A stretch of 30,471 bases of DNA from a virus, in IMG/VR virus record IMGVR_UViG_3300043444_000316, positions 1 to 30,471 of that record; one strand, 5' to 3'. A model generated the notes under the pieces. It was not told the DNA's origin, did no database searches, and was given only the letters and a program-made list of their open reading frames with translations. How positions within the stretch are numbered: position 1 is the stretch's first letter; each line of letters begins with the position of its first letter. The translations under genes and the position numbers were made by a program. Of the stretch, positions 6,365 to 13,462 are shown piece by piece.

Positions 6365-6740
6365 AATAGTCAAATATGTATTAAATGCGTTGGGCAAGCC
6401 CAGCGATGATGCGTATGCCAAAAAAATGCTTCCTGCATTTTGGGTAAATCCTAGACAAAAAGAAAAAGGCGGTTTAAGGCTAACTGAATCCGGACACGAA
6501 TGGATGCAGGCCGCTGACATCAAATGCTACAAAATTGATCTCCCAAAAGAAATAGATTGGACAAATAGGTTAATTATCCAATTGGATCAATTTATCGATA
6601 GTCCGTTTTACATCACCAAAAAAGCCATTTTTGTTTATAACGAGAAAATGGCTGTCCAATTAGTCCTATTTTCCGGAAATATCCAAAAATACGGTATTGC
6701 TCGTGCTATGGCTGTTGCAAAAACACAACAAGCAGAGTGA
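6348..6740 (+). CDS. Unknown phage protein, 130 residues
   Basis: Not recognised. It starts inside the end of the previous gene in another frame. The N-terminal helix is RIEIVKYVLNALGKPSD, followed by a positively charged stretch around RQKEKGGLRLTESGHEWMQAADIKCY. The second half has alternating strands (IDLPKEIDWTNRLIIQLDQFI, FYITKKAIFVYNEKMAVQLVLF) and a final helix, QKYGIARAMAVAKTQ. It has no recognisable catalytic motif. It is the last gene before a consensus promoter, whose -35 box begins on the base after the TGA stop. Confidence 0.65.
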   Translation: MNQRIEIVKYVLNALGKPSDDAYAKKMLPAFWVNPRQKEKGGLRLTESGHEWMQAADIKCYKIDLPKEIDWTNRLIIQLDQFIDSPFYITKKAIFVYNEKMAVQLVLFSGNIQKYGIARAMAVAKTQQAE

Positions 6741-6769
6741 TTGACTTTTCTGCAAAACTCCTGTATAAT
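6741..6769 (+). promoter_or_regulatory. Sigma-70 consensus promoter for the AAA+ ATPase gene
   Basis: TTGACT at 6741-6746 and TATAAT at 6764-6769 are separated by exactly 17 bases. One base of the -35 box and none of the -10 box differ from consensus. The -35 box abuts the upstream stop codon. It would be read by unmodified host RNA polymerase and give a leader of about 50 bases to the ATG at 6827. Confidence 0.85.
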
Positions 6770-6776
6770 CAATACA

Positions 6777-6796
6777 TACGCTAACGATACAGCGTA
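6777..6796 (+). other. Stem-loop in the 5' leader of the AAA+ gene
   Basis: TACGCT (6777-6782) pairs with AGCGTA (6791-6796) over an 8-base loop. Six base pairs lie right at the expected transcript start. It may protect the 5' end of the mRNA; it is too weak for a terminator and has no T-run. Confidence 0.45.
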
Positions 6797-6826
6797 AAAA
6801 TTTCAACACTTTTTAAAGGTTTTAAA

Positions 6827-7909
6827 ATGGCAGAAGCAATCAGCGGCAACCGTGCAGTTACTCCTAATGAGGCTAAAAAGTCTATTCGCAAGTGCGTAAA
6901 GATTAAGCGTCCAGTCTTTATGTGGGGTGCCCCCGGTATTGGCAAATCCGATATTGTTAAACAAATCGGCGAAGAATTTGAACGTGAAGTTATTGACGTT
7001 CGTTTGAGTCTGTGGGAACCCACTGACATTAAAGGCATTCCTTATTACAATAGTGACCAAGGTACTATGACTTGGGCACCTCCTGCAGAACTGCCTACTG
7101 ATCCAAACTCTACTGCTATCCTGTTCTTGGATGAATTGAACTCTGCGGCTCCTGCTACTCAAGCGGCTGCTTACCAGCTGGTTCTGAACCGCCGTGTTGG
7201 TACTTATAAACTGCCCGATGGTGTTAGCATTGTTGCCGCAGGTAACCGTGAAACTGACAAAGGTGTTACTTATCGTATGCCTGCTCCACTGGCAAACCGT
7301 TTCCTGCACTTGGAACTGAAAACTGATTTTGAAGATTGGCTCATGTGGGCTACTCGCAACAAACTGCATGAACAGGTTGTTGGTTACGTTTCGTTCGCAA
7401 AACAAGACCTCTACGACTTTGATCCTAAGAGCTCAAGCCGTGCATTTGCAACTCCCCGTTCTTGGTCTTTCGTTAGCGAGCTGTTGATTGATGACGATTT
7501 GGATGAAGGTACTCTTACTGACTTGGTTTCGGGTGCTATTGGTGAAGGTCTTGCTGTTAAGTTCATGGCACACCGTAAGGTTGCCAAACAGATGCCTAAG
7601 CCAGAAGATATCCTGTCTGGTAAGATTGACAAAATTAACATCAAAGAAATCTCTGCGATGTACTCTTTGACTACTTCTATGTGCTACGAGCTTCAAGAAG
7701 CTGACAAGAAGAAAGTTAAAGATTGGGATGCTATGGCAGATAACTTCTTTGGCTTTATGATGGATAATTTCCCAACTGAGCTGGTTGTTATGGGTGCCAA
7801 AGTTGCTCTTACTAACTACCAACTGCCGTTTGACGCAAGTAAGCTCAAGAACTTTGACAAGTTCCACGACAAATACGGCAAGTACATCATCCAAGCAATG
7901 GAAGGTTAA
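6827..7909 (+). CDS. MoxR-type AAA+ ATPase
   Basis: A 360-residue AAA+ ATPase of the MoxR/CbbQ/NorQ kind, which forms rings that remodel protein targets together with VWA-domain partners. Walker A is WGAPGIGKSD (33-42) and Walker B is ILFLDELNSA (98-107). The sensor-1 region is IVAAGNRETDKG, and PAPLANRFLHLEL gives the arginine-finger region. The C-terminal part (about 190-360) is a helical lid plus an extra helical domain, with no second nuclease or protease domain. AAAGG before the ATG is a fair Shine-Dalgarno. Codon use is biased to CTG, CGT, GGT and GTT, unlike the AT-ending choices of nearby genes, which suggests high expression. The VWA gene downstream is the likely partner, yet a terminator and a second promoter separate them. 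The target is unknown. Confidence 0.9.
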   Translation: MAEAISGNRAVTPNEAKKSIRKCVKIKRPVFMWGAPGIGKSDIVKQIGEEFEREVIDVRLSLWEPTDIKGIPYYNSDQGTMTWAPPAELPTDPNSTAILFLDELNSAAPATQAAAYQLVLNRRVGTYKLPDGVSIVAAGNRETDKGVTYRMPAPLANRFLHLELKTDFEDWLMWATRNKLHEQVVGYVSFAKQDLYDFDPKSSSRAFATPRSWSFVSELLIDDDLDEGTLTDLVSGAIGEGLAVKFMAHRKVAKQMPKPEDILSGKIDKINIKEISAMYSLTTSMCYELQEADKKKVKDWDAMADNFFGFMMDNFPTELVVMGAKVALTNYQLPFDASKLKNFDKFHDKYGKYIIQAMEG

Positions 7910-7912
7910 ATT

Positions 7913-7933
7913 GGGCCCTTCGGGGCCCTTTTT
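7913..7933 (+). terminator. Rho-independent terminator after the AAA+ gene
   Basis: GGGCCC, a TTCG tetraloop, GGGCCC, then five Ts. The stem is pure G-C and carries one of the most stable known tetraloops. It lies 4 bases after the stop and ends just before the next promoter. Confidence 0.92.
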
Positions 7934-7935
7934 GC

Positions 7936-7964
7936 TTGCCCTTTGGTAAAAAATAGTGTATAAT
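7936..7964 (+). promoter_or_regulatory. Sigma-70-type promoter for the VWA gene
   Basis: TTGCCC at 7936-7941 and TATAAT at 7959-7964 have a 17-base spacer. The -10 box is perfect; the -35 box matches in the first three bases plus the fifth. It starts immediately after the terminator and leads to AAAGGA and the ATG at 7992. Confidence 0.75.
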
Positions 7965-7991
7965 AAGTATATTAAACAGAAAGGATAAACT

Positions 7992-9257
7992 ATGTCTGAT
8001 GTTATGAAAGCTGAGAAAGTCAAAAAGACTAAGCCCACAAAAGAATATTCAAATGCCGAAAAGGCAAAAATTATTGACAAGCTGATTACCGCTCGTGTTG
8101 GACTGTTGCTCCGCCATCCTTTCTTTGGTAATCTGGCTACCCGCATGAAACTAATTGACGCATCTAACTGGTGTCAAACACTGGCAACAGATGGTCGCAA
8201 TTTCTATTATAACCTAGAGTTTGTTGATAAGCTCAAGCCTAAAGAAGCAGAGTTCGGCTTTGCACACGAAGTTCTCCACAACGTATTTGATCACATCGGC
8301 CGCCGTGAAGGTCGAGATCCCCAGTTGTCTAATATTGCCGCAGACTTTGCAGTTAATCAAATTCTCAAAGATGAAAAAATCGGTGAAGTGCCTAGCTTCA
8401 TCAAAATCTTTCAAGACAACAAATATCGCGGCTGGAGCTACGAACAAATCTATGACGACCTTTACGAAAAGGCTGAAAAGATCGATTTGAGCCAACTCGG
8501 TGAACTGTTAGACGAACACCTTGACGGAGAAGGTGACGATGACAGCGACGGAGATGATGGTCAGGACGGTGATCAAGATGGATCGGGTAAGCGCCCTCGT
8601 CTAACTGCTGAAGAAAAGAAAGCCATCCGAGACGAGATCAAAGAAGCCATGGTAGCGGCTGCTCAAGCGGCAGGCGCAGGTAAAATTCCTGCAGGTGTTG
8701 CACGTCTTATCAAAGACTTCACTGAGCCTAAGATGGATTGGCGCCAACTGCTCCGTATGAACATCCAAAGTATCATTAAGAGCAATTTTAGTTTCCAACG
8801 TCCTAACCGTAAGAGCCAACACTGCGGTGCTGTATTGCCCGGTATGATGAATGAAGAAACTATTGACGTGTCTGTTGCAATTGATATGTCAGGGTCTATT
8901 AGTGATGCTATGGCTAAGGACTTCATCAGTGAAGTCAAAGGCATTATGGACGAATATGTAGATTTTAAATTAGACCTGTGGTGCTTTGATACCGGCGTCT
9001 ATAACTATGCAAAATTCTCAGGTGACACCGCTGACGAAATTATGGATTATAAAGTCAAAGGCGGTGGCGGTACTGACTTTGATGTAAATTGGGACTTTAT
9101 GAAGCGAGAAGGTATTGAACCTAAGCGATTCATCATGTTCACCGATGGATACCCTTGTGGTAGTTGGGGTGACGAAGATTACTGCGAAACCCTGTTTGTC
9201 ATTCACGGCAACGAATCCATTGTTTCCCCGTTCGGTCAGACTGCTTATTATAAATAA
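7992..9257 (+). CDS. Metallopeptidase-like and VWA-domain protein, partner of the AAA+ ATPase
   Basis: A 421-residue protein in three parts. Residues about 25-140 resemble the putative metallopeptidase domain found N-terminal to VWA-like domains (DUF2201 type): GFAHEVLHNVFDH contains HEVLH (92-96), a zinc HExxH motif. Residues about 170-205 form a very acidic Asp/Gly linker with many DD and DG pairs. Residues about 285-421 are a VWA fold with a complete MIDAS metal site: AIDMSGSIS (DxSxS near 298), GGGTDFD near 360 and FTDGYP near 382. Proteins of this shape commonly accompany MoxR ATPases and act as substrate adaptors. AAAGGA lies before the ATG. Whether the HExxH site is catalytic is unknown. 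Targets may be host or virion proteins; this is inference. Confidence 0.85.
   Translation: MSDVMKAEKVKKTKPTKEYSNAEKAKIIDKLITARVGLLLRHPFFGNLATRMKLIDASNWCQTLATDGRNFYYNLEFVDKLKPKEAEFGFAHEVLHNVFDHIGRREGRDPQLSNIAADFAVNQILKDEKIGEVPSFIKIFQDNKYRGWSYEQIYDDLYEKAEKIDLSQLGELLDEHLDGEGDDDSDGDDGQDGDQDGSGKRPRLTAEEKKAIRDEIKEAMVAAAQAAGAGKIPAGVARLIKDFTEPKMDWRQLLRMNIQSIIKSNFSFQRPNRKSQHCGAVLPGMMNEETIDVSVAIDMSGSISDAMAKDFISEVKGIMDEYVDFKLDLWCFDTGVYNYAKFSGDTADEIMDYKVKGGGGTDFDVNWDFMKREGIEPKRFIMFTDGYPCGSWGDEDYCETLFVIHGNESIVSPFGQTAYYK
9249..9256 (+). promoter_or_regulatory. Exact T4-type late promoter element TATAAATA
   Basis: The 8-base T4 late consensus occurs here, overlapping the stop codon of the VWA gene and 13 bases before the ATG at 9270. 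The leader to that gene would be only about 6 bases, so if it is real it may serve the two genes further on. It may also be a by-product of Tyr-Tyr-Lys-stop coding. Confidence 0.35.
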
Positions 9258-9269
9258 AGTAGGTATATA

Positions 9270-9548
9270 ATGGCTATCAGCAAAGGAAGGGTGAATCCAT
9301 TAAACGTACTTTCAGCAAGGCGTTTAAATAGGATTCCTCCAAATTTTGGCAAGCTCTTAATAAAGAAATTTATTGATATTAAAGAACTCGATAAATGGAT
9401 TTATTTGAACTTGAACAGTAGATACTGTGTCAGAAAATGCACCGTCGTCGATGACAATAAGCTAACTACTGCTATCGAGATAGGCATTGAAGATTCAAAA
9501 GAACTTTCTATGCTGTCTTTAGCCTGTCCAATACTGCATAAGGAATAA
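9270..9548 (+). CDS. Small unknown basic protein, 92 residues
   Basis: Not recognised. It lies 12 bases after the VWA gene; AGTAGG is a weak ribosome site before the ATG. The N-terminal half is basic (GRVNPLNVLSARRLNRIPPNF) and leads into helices, KLLIKKFIDIKELDKWIYLNL. The second half has two Cys (YCVRKC), a Val-Asp-Asp turn and probable strands, TTAIEIGIEDSKELSML. No known motif is seen. Confidence 0.6.
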   Translation: MAISKGRVNPLNVLSARRLNRIPPNFGKLLIKKFIDIKELDKWIYLNLNSRYCVRKCTVVDDNKLTTAIEIGIEDSKELSMLSLACPILHKE

Positions 9549-9554
9549 GAAGAA

Positions 9555-9773
9555 ATGTCTGAACAGAAACAAGCGCCGGATCTTACAATTACTGATCTTC
9601 AGAATGTAAGATCTGTTATTGATATTGCCGCAACTCGCGGCGCTTTTAAAGCCGCAGAAATGGCGGCTGTTGGTAGTGTTTTTAATAAGCTAGATGCATT
9701 TTTGCAGGCAGTTGTGCCCGCACAGGCTGCACCTGCTGAAGCACAACCAGCAACAGAAGGCACACCAGAATAA
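9555..9773 (+). CDS. Small helical protein with an Ala/Pro-rich tail
   Basis: A 72-residue protein that I do not recognise. Residues 8-50 form two or three helices (LTITDLQNVRSVIDIAAT, GAFKAAEMAAVGSVFNKLDAF). The last 20 or so residues are an unstructured Ala/Pro/Glu-rich tail. A purine-rich AAGAAGAA stretch precedes the ATG. The gene is 6 bases after the previous one and 9 before the next, so it is in the same run. Confidence 0.65.
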   Translation: MSEQKQAPDLTITDLQNVRSVIDIAATRGAFKAAEMAAVGSVFNKLDAFLQAVVPAQAAPAEAQPATEGTPE

Positions 9774-9782
9774 GGAAACAAT

Positions 9783-10403
9783 ATGAAACATGTTGGAAAA
9801 ATGAAAAACAACGGAGCAAGGGTTGCAGTTCTATTTAGAACACTGCCTGGTGACTCCCAAAGTGCCCTTGTATGCGGCACCAACGGCTTGCCGGATGCTT
9901 TCCACGACTCTCTTATGAGTCTAATTGAAAGTGATTCTGGACAACAGGCCAATGAGCTAGCAGACATTTTGGCAGTTCGTCGTTTCCCAGACGGCTCCAA
10001 CATGTTAGAGTTTCTACATCGTAATGGACTGCTAACTAAAGTTCCTACTAATATGGTTACTATGATTTTTGATCCAAAAAATCAAATGCAATTAAATGAA
10101 TTAAATCAATTGATTGCAGACCAGAAAGGTGTAACAGTTGATCAACTGGCTATCTCCGAAGAAGGAAATAGTGACGAGATTGTTGTTAAGGAAGGAACTG
10201 TTGCCACAAAAAATAAGTGGGACAAGGCTAGAGAAGAACGTGCCGCAAAAGAAGCAGTACCAGAAACTAATATGAGTTTGACTCCTGCAGAAATGCGTAG
10301 TCGAGCAGATGCACTTTATAAGGAAGCCTCGAGACTTCGTAAAGAAGCGGATACAATGGATCCGCCGAAAAAGAAAGCTAAAGCAGAAACCACTGAAGCA
10401 TAA
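9783..10403 (+). CDS. Unknown phage protein, 206 residues, Lys-rich C-terminus
   Basis: Not assigned to a function. AAGGA lies 7 bases before the ATG at 9783. Residues 1-105 look like a compact alpha/beta domain: GARVAVLFRTLPGDSQSALVCG, then FHDSLMSLIESDSGQQANEL and ILAVRRFPDGSNMLEFLHRNG. Residues 105-150 are helical and charged. Residues 160-206 hold a helix, TPAEMRSRADALYKEASRLR, and end in a Lys/Ala tail with PPKKKAKA. The N-terminal pattern could suit a small virion or assembly protein. Its stop codon lies inside the bidirectional terminator. Confidence 0.7.
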   Translation: MKHVGKMKNNGARVAVLFRTLPGDSQSALVCGTNGLPDAFHDSLMSLIESDSGQQANELADILAVRRFPDGSNMLEFLHRNGLLTKVPTNMVTMIFDPKNQMQLNELNQLIADQKGVTVDQLAISEEGNSDEIVVKEGTVATKNKWDKAREERAAKEAVPETNMSLTPAEMRSRADALYKEASRLRKEADTMDPPKKKAKAETTEA

Positions 10404-10428
10404 AAAAGCGCCCTAGGGCGCTTTTTTT
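10402..10428. terminator. Bidirectional terminator between convergent arms
   Basis: An A-run (10402-10407), then GCGCC, a CTAG loop, GGCGC, and a T-run (10422-10428). It works on both strands. Both flanking stop codons lie at its edges: + strand TAA at 10401-10403 and - strand TAA at 10429-10427. It insulates the enzyme arm from the structural arm. Confidence 0.93.
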
Positions 10429-11815
10429 AATATACCATTACTTCAATAACCCCAGTCTCTCCATCAAAATCTTGGAGTGCCTTTCCGAGGATCGCTAACG
10501 GATTTGTTCTGTGCCCGTATCTACGAACTTCAGCGTGTCCAGGTACATTAGATGAAACTAAAACGTCACCTTTCTTAACAGGACCTTTTACCTTACATGG
10601 TACTCTTCCTTTTAGTGCAATAGCAACTCCGTTTTCTAGTCCCTGATTTAATAAATGTCCAGGCTGGGTTGATACAATACCTGCAATACCTTCGTGTTCA
10701 TAACTTGCACAGATAGTAACTTCGGCTTCGCCACCTAGTCTTAAAACTGTACCAGGTTCGTATTCTGCATCAGCAAGATATTTTTCTGCCAAGTCAGCGC
10801 CGGTTGTATTGTATTCGTTAGCATAAACTACATTAAATGGATTTGCACTACTACCAATATTAACTAAAGTTCCGGCTGTTCTACTAGGCATCAATGCAAG
10901 ATTGTCACTTGCATCAACGTTAATAATATTAAACAGTTCTCCGCCTGCTGTTGCATTTAAACTAATCCTAGGTAAATCAGTATTAAGTTGAGCGCCACTA
11001 GTATTGGTGTATAATCTTAAACCATTCGATGCAATGTTAATACCGTCAGTAGTATTGACTCTAACTTGAGATGTAAAAAGAGGAGATGAATACTGGACAT
11101 ACTCGCTGGCAAGTTTTCCATCTAGTCGAATACTGTCAGCCGCAGTTCCCCAAAATATAGAACCTAATTCTGTTTCAGAATCATAAGAAATACCGGTCGA
11201 ACTATCAGCACCTGCTAGGGTGATACCTTTCTTAATTACAGGGAATAAAGTAGTGTAGTCTTCTGAAAGAGGTGTAAATGGATCATTCGAAATTACAGCA
11301 ACTTTATTGATTTCTGTTTCTAAATAATAGTTCTGAATATCAAATTTTAAAACATAGTGCGACTGTGTTTCTTCTCCATTATCTTCAAGTAGTACAGGAG
11401 AGACTGTATTTTTAGAAGCTTTACCTGAAAGTTGTGGTCCGATTAAAACATATTTCTGTCCGTCATAAAAATACAACTTACCTTCAGTTTCATTATAGTG
11501 TAAATCGCCCTTTAACTGATCTGTTGGATAATCTTTGCCGGCATTTAATGCAGGTATAGATTTAAAATCACTACCTGTGTAAAATTTAATTTTTTTGTTC
11601 GAGCTATCGTACCAAAGTTGGCCGACTAACGGCTTTGCCGGTTGCTTCGGACTTGAAAAATTTTCTAACAATTTAACAAAGTTAGATGCAATAGCTTCGC
11701 CGTATCCTGCATAGTTCTTTCCAACAAGAGAAATATCACATGCCGTTACATTAATAGAACCGTCTTCGACAGTAACTAATTTTGATCCGTTTGATTTATT
11801 AATAATATATGCCAT
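10427..11815 (-). CDS. Fibre-like structural protein 1, shared N-terminal domain
   Basis: A 462-residue protein, the last gene of the structural run. The N-terminal domain (about 1-130) carries the pattern shared with the next three genes: SLVGKNYAGYGEAIASNF, KLLENF, VGQLWYDSSNKKIKFY, then GDLHYNETEGKLYFYDG. The middle (130-335) is Thr/Ser/Asn-rich and beta-like, with no recognised fold. The C-terminal domain (about 337-462) starts ADLAEKYLADAEYEPGTV and contains EGIAGIVSTQPG, ALKGRVPCKVKGPVKKGD and GVIEVMV; the same domain ends protein 2. The arrangement fits a tail or baseplate-associated fibre: a constant attachment head and a variable tip. AGAGG lies before the ATG at 11815. The gene begins one base after its upstream neighbour ends. 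Confidence 0.8.
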   Translation of the reverse strand: MAYIINKSNGSKLVTVEDGSINVTACDISLVGKNYAGYGEAIASNFVKLLENFSSPKQPAKPLVGQLWYDSSNKKIKFYTGSDFKSIPALNAGKDYPTDQLKGDLHYNETEGKLYFYDGQKYVLIGPQLSGKASKNTVSPVLLEDNGEETQSHYVLKFDIQNYYLETEINKVAVISNDPFTPLSEDYTTLFPVIKKGITLAGADSSTGISYDSETELGSIFWGTAADSIRLDGKLASEYVQYSSPLFTSQVRVNTTDGINIASNGLRLYTNTSGAQLNTDLPRISLNATAGGELFNIINVDASDNLALMPSRTAGTLVNIGSSANPFNVVYANEYNTTGADLAEKYLADAEYEPGTVLRLGGEAEVTICASYEHEGIAGIVSTQPGHLLNQGLENGVAIALKGRVPCKVKGPVKKGDVLVSSNVPGHAEVRRYGHRTNPLAILGKALQDFDGETGVIEVMVY

Positions 11816-11816
11816 T

Positions 11817-13448
11817 TTAACCTCTTGCTACCATAACTTCAATAAAACCTACTTCTGTTGAGTTATAAAATTCTAATGCCTTTGCAACTAAAGATCCAGT
11901 CTTCGGTGCTACTGAGCTAGTAAGTACTCCCGGAATATCGCTAACAACTAGCATATCTCCTTTAAAAATAGTACCAACTACTTTGCAAGGTACTCGACCT
12001 ACTAAAGCGATGGCCACTGCATCTTCTAAGTTTGTATTTAAAATTTGTGCAGGCTCAGTTGTAACAATTCCAGCAACTTTAGTTGTTGAAGGTAAATTAG
12101 CAATAGTAACTTCTTTATCTCCGCCAAACATAACAACTGTTCCGGGTTCATATTGAGCATCAGTTGCATACTTTTCAGCAATGTCGGCATAAACTGCTCG
12201 CAATCTACTGCTAGCAGTTAAAGACCAATCACCTTCAATTAGTCCAGTTGTTGATGAAGTTCCTGCTGTAATAAATCTAGTAACTACTTTATCTGCATTT
12301 ACAATAGTTGCATTAACTACTCCAACATCTAAAGAACCCATAGATGCATCGGCAGAAACAAAAACGCCATCAGATACATCTAACGTACTGCCAGTATCTA
12401 ATTTCCAGTTTCCTACAACTACCCCTTCTTCAGTAGTTCCTCCTGCATTAAGTCCTTTAGTGAATACCGTAGCAAATCTTGCATTAGCAGCACCCATATT
12501 GATCGAACCGTCTGTGCCAGGCTCAATCTTACTACTTGCAGTAAGGATAAATTTACCTGTAAGATTGGCAGAACTTACACTACTGCCTGCGTTAAATTCG
12601 CTTGCATAAACTTTTGCAAATTTATTTGATGTTGTTCCGAGCGTAACTGTACTACCGCTCGGTCTTAGTTCATTAGCATTAATTACAACACTCCTACCAA
12701 TTGATTGGAGTGTTAAGTTCCCCGATTCACTTGGAAATATTGTCGAGGTTCCGATTCCGATACCATTAATACTATTAAATGTCCATCGTCCTGTAATAGT
12801 TTCATCTGCTTCTGCTCTAAGATAAACATCATCGGAAGAAACTGTTGCACCTGAGGCAAAATTAAAGCCGCGGCCAATAACCTCAATTCCTGCAAGATAT
12901 ATTTCATCCGATGTATTGACATAAAATTCGTCGTTAGAAACAGCACCAAGTACTGCATCATCTACATACATAACAATACATGCATGTGATGCATTGGTAA
13001 GATCTTTAACTGTTCTTGATAAAAATTTAGTTTTACCAAAACCAGGTACAGATTCTGGGCCAACTAATGTATAATCCGATAATGTATTCTTAATAAACAA
13101 TTGATCTCTAGATGTATCGTACCAGAGATCACCTACTGTAGCATTAGTTGCTGATGTTGAGCTTGCAGCTATCGTGCTAAATGTGCGCCATTCCGCTCCG
13201 TCATAGACTTTAGGTTTTAAAATACTTGAAGTTTTATCAAACCAAATTTGTCCTTGAACTTTATTAACTGGTTCAACTGTTCCTGCAAAGTTTTCTAACA
13301 ACCAAAGGAAGTTATCGTTCTGAATTGTACCGTAACTAGTAACATCTTTACCAATAAGATAAAGACTGGAAGATGCCTGCTGATCTACTACACCGTCAGC
13401 AAGTGTTATAAAAGCTCTTCCGTCGAAATATTTTAAATTATAAGGCAT
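11817..13448 (-). CDS. Fibre-like structural protein 2, same C-terminal domain as protein 1
   Basis: A 543-residue protein. The N-terminal domain shows SLYLIGKDVTSYGTIQNDNF, LWLLENFAG, VQGQIWFDKTSS and VGDLWYDTSRDQLF, the family pattern. The middle (about 180-415) has several short repeats of the type NAGSSV...GKFILTASSKI and DGSINMGAANARF, which suggest a trimeric beta-rich shaft. The C-terminal domain (about 419-543) begins YADIAEKYATDAQYEPGTV and ends GFIEVMVARG, closely paralleling protein 1. A GGAG Shine-Dalgarno precedes the ATG at 13448. Such a C-terminal domain may aid folding or mediate processing; I see no proof of cleavage. Confidence 0.8.
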   Translation of the reverse strand: MPYNLKYFDGRAFITLADGVVDQQASSSLYLIGKDVTSYGTIQNDNFLWLLENFAGTVEPVNKVQGQIWFDKTSSILKPKVYDGAEWRTFSTIAASSTSATNATVGDLWYDTSRDQLFIKNTLSDYTLVGPESVPGFGKTKFLSRTVKDLTNASHACIVMYVDDAVLGAVSNDEFYVNTSDEIYLAGIEVIGRGFNFASGATVSSDDVYLRAEADETITGRWTFNSINGIGIGTSTIFPSESGNLTLQSIGRSVVINANELRPSGSTVTLGTTSNKFAKVYASEFNAGSSVSSANLTGKFILTASSKIEPGTDGSINMGAANARFATVFTKGLNAGGTTEEGVVVGNWKLDTGSTLDVSDGVFVSADASMGSLDVGVVNATIVNADKVVTRFITAGTSSTTGLIEGDWSLTASSRLRAVYADIAEKYATDAQYEPGTVVMFGGDKEVTIANLPSTTKVAGIVTTEPAQILNTNLEDAVAIALVGRVPCKVVGTIFKGDMLVVSDIPGVLTSSVAPKTGSLVAKALEFYNSTEVGFIEVMVARG

Positions 13449-13462
13449 CTAGTTACTCTCCA

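Noticed and set aside
6803-8146. Long antisense open frames (about 200 and 237 residues) opposite the AAA+ gene and the start of the VWA gene
   Set aside because: The sense strand has firm Walker motifs, ribosome sites and promoters; the antisense frames follow from the GNT-rich codon bias and resemble no family.
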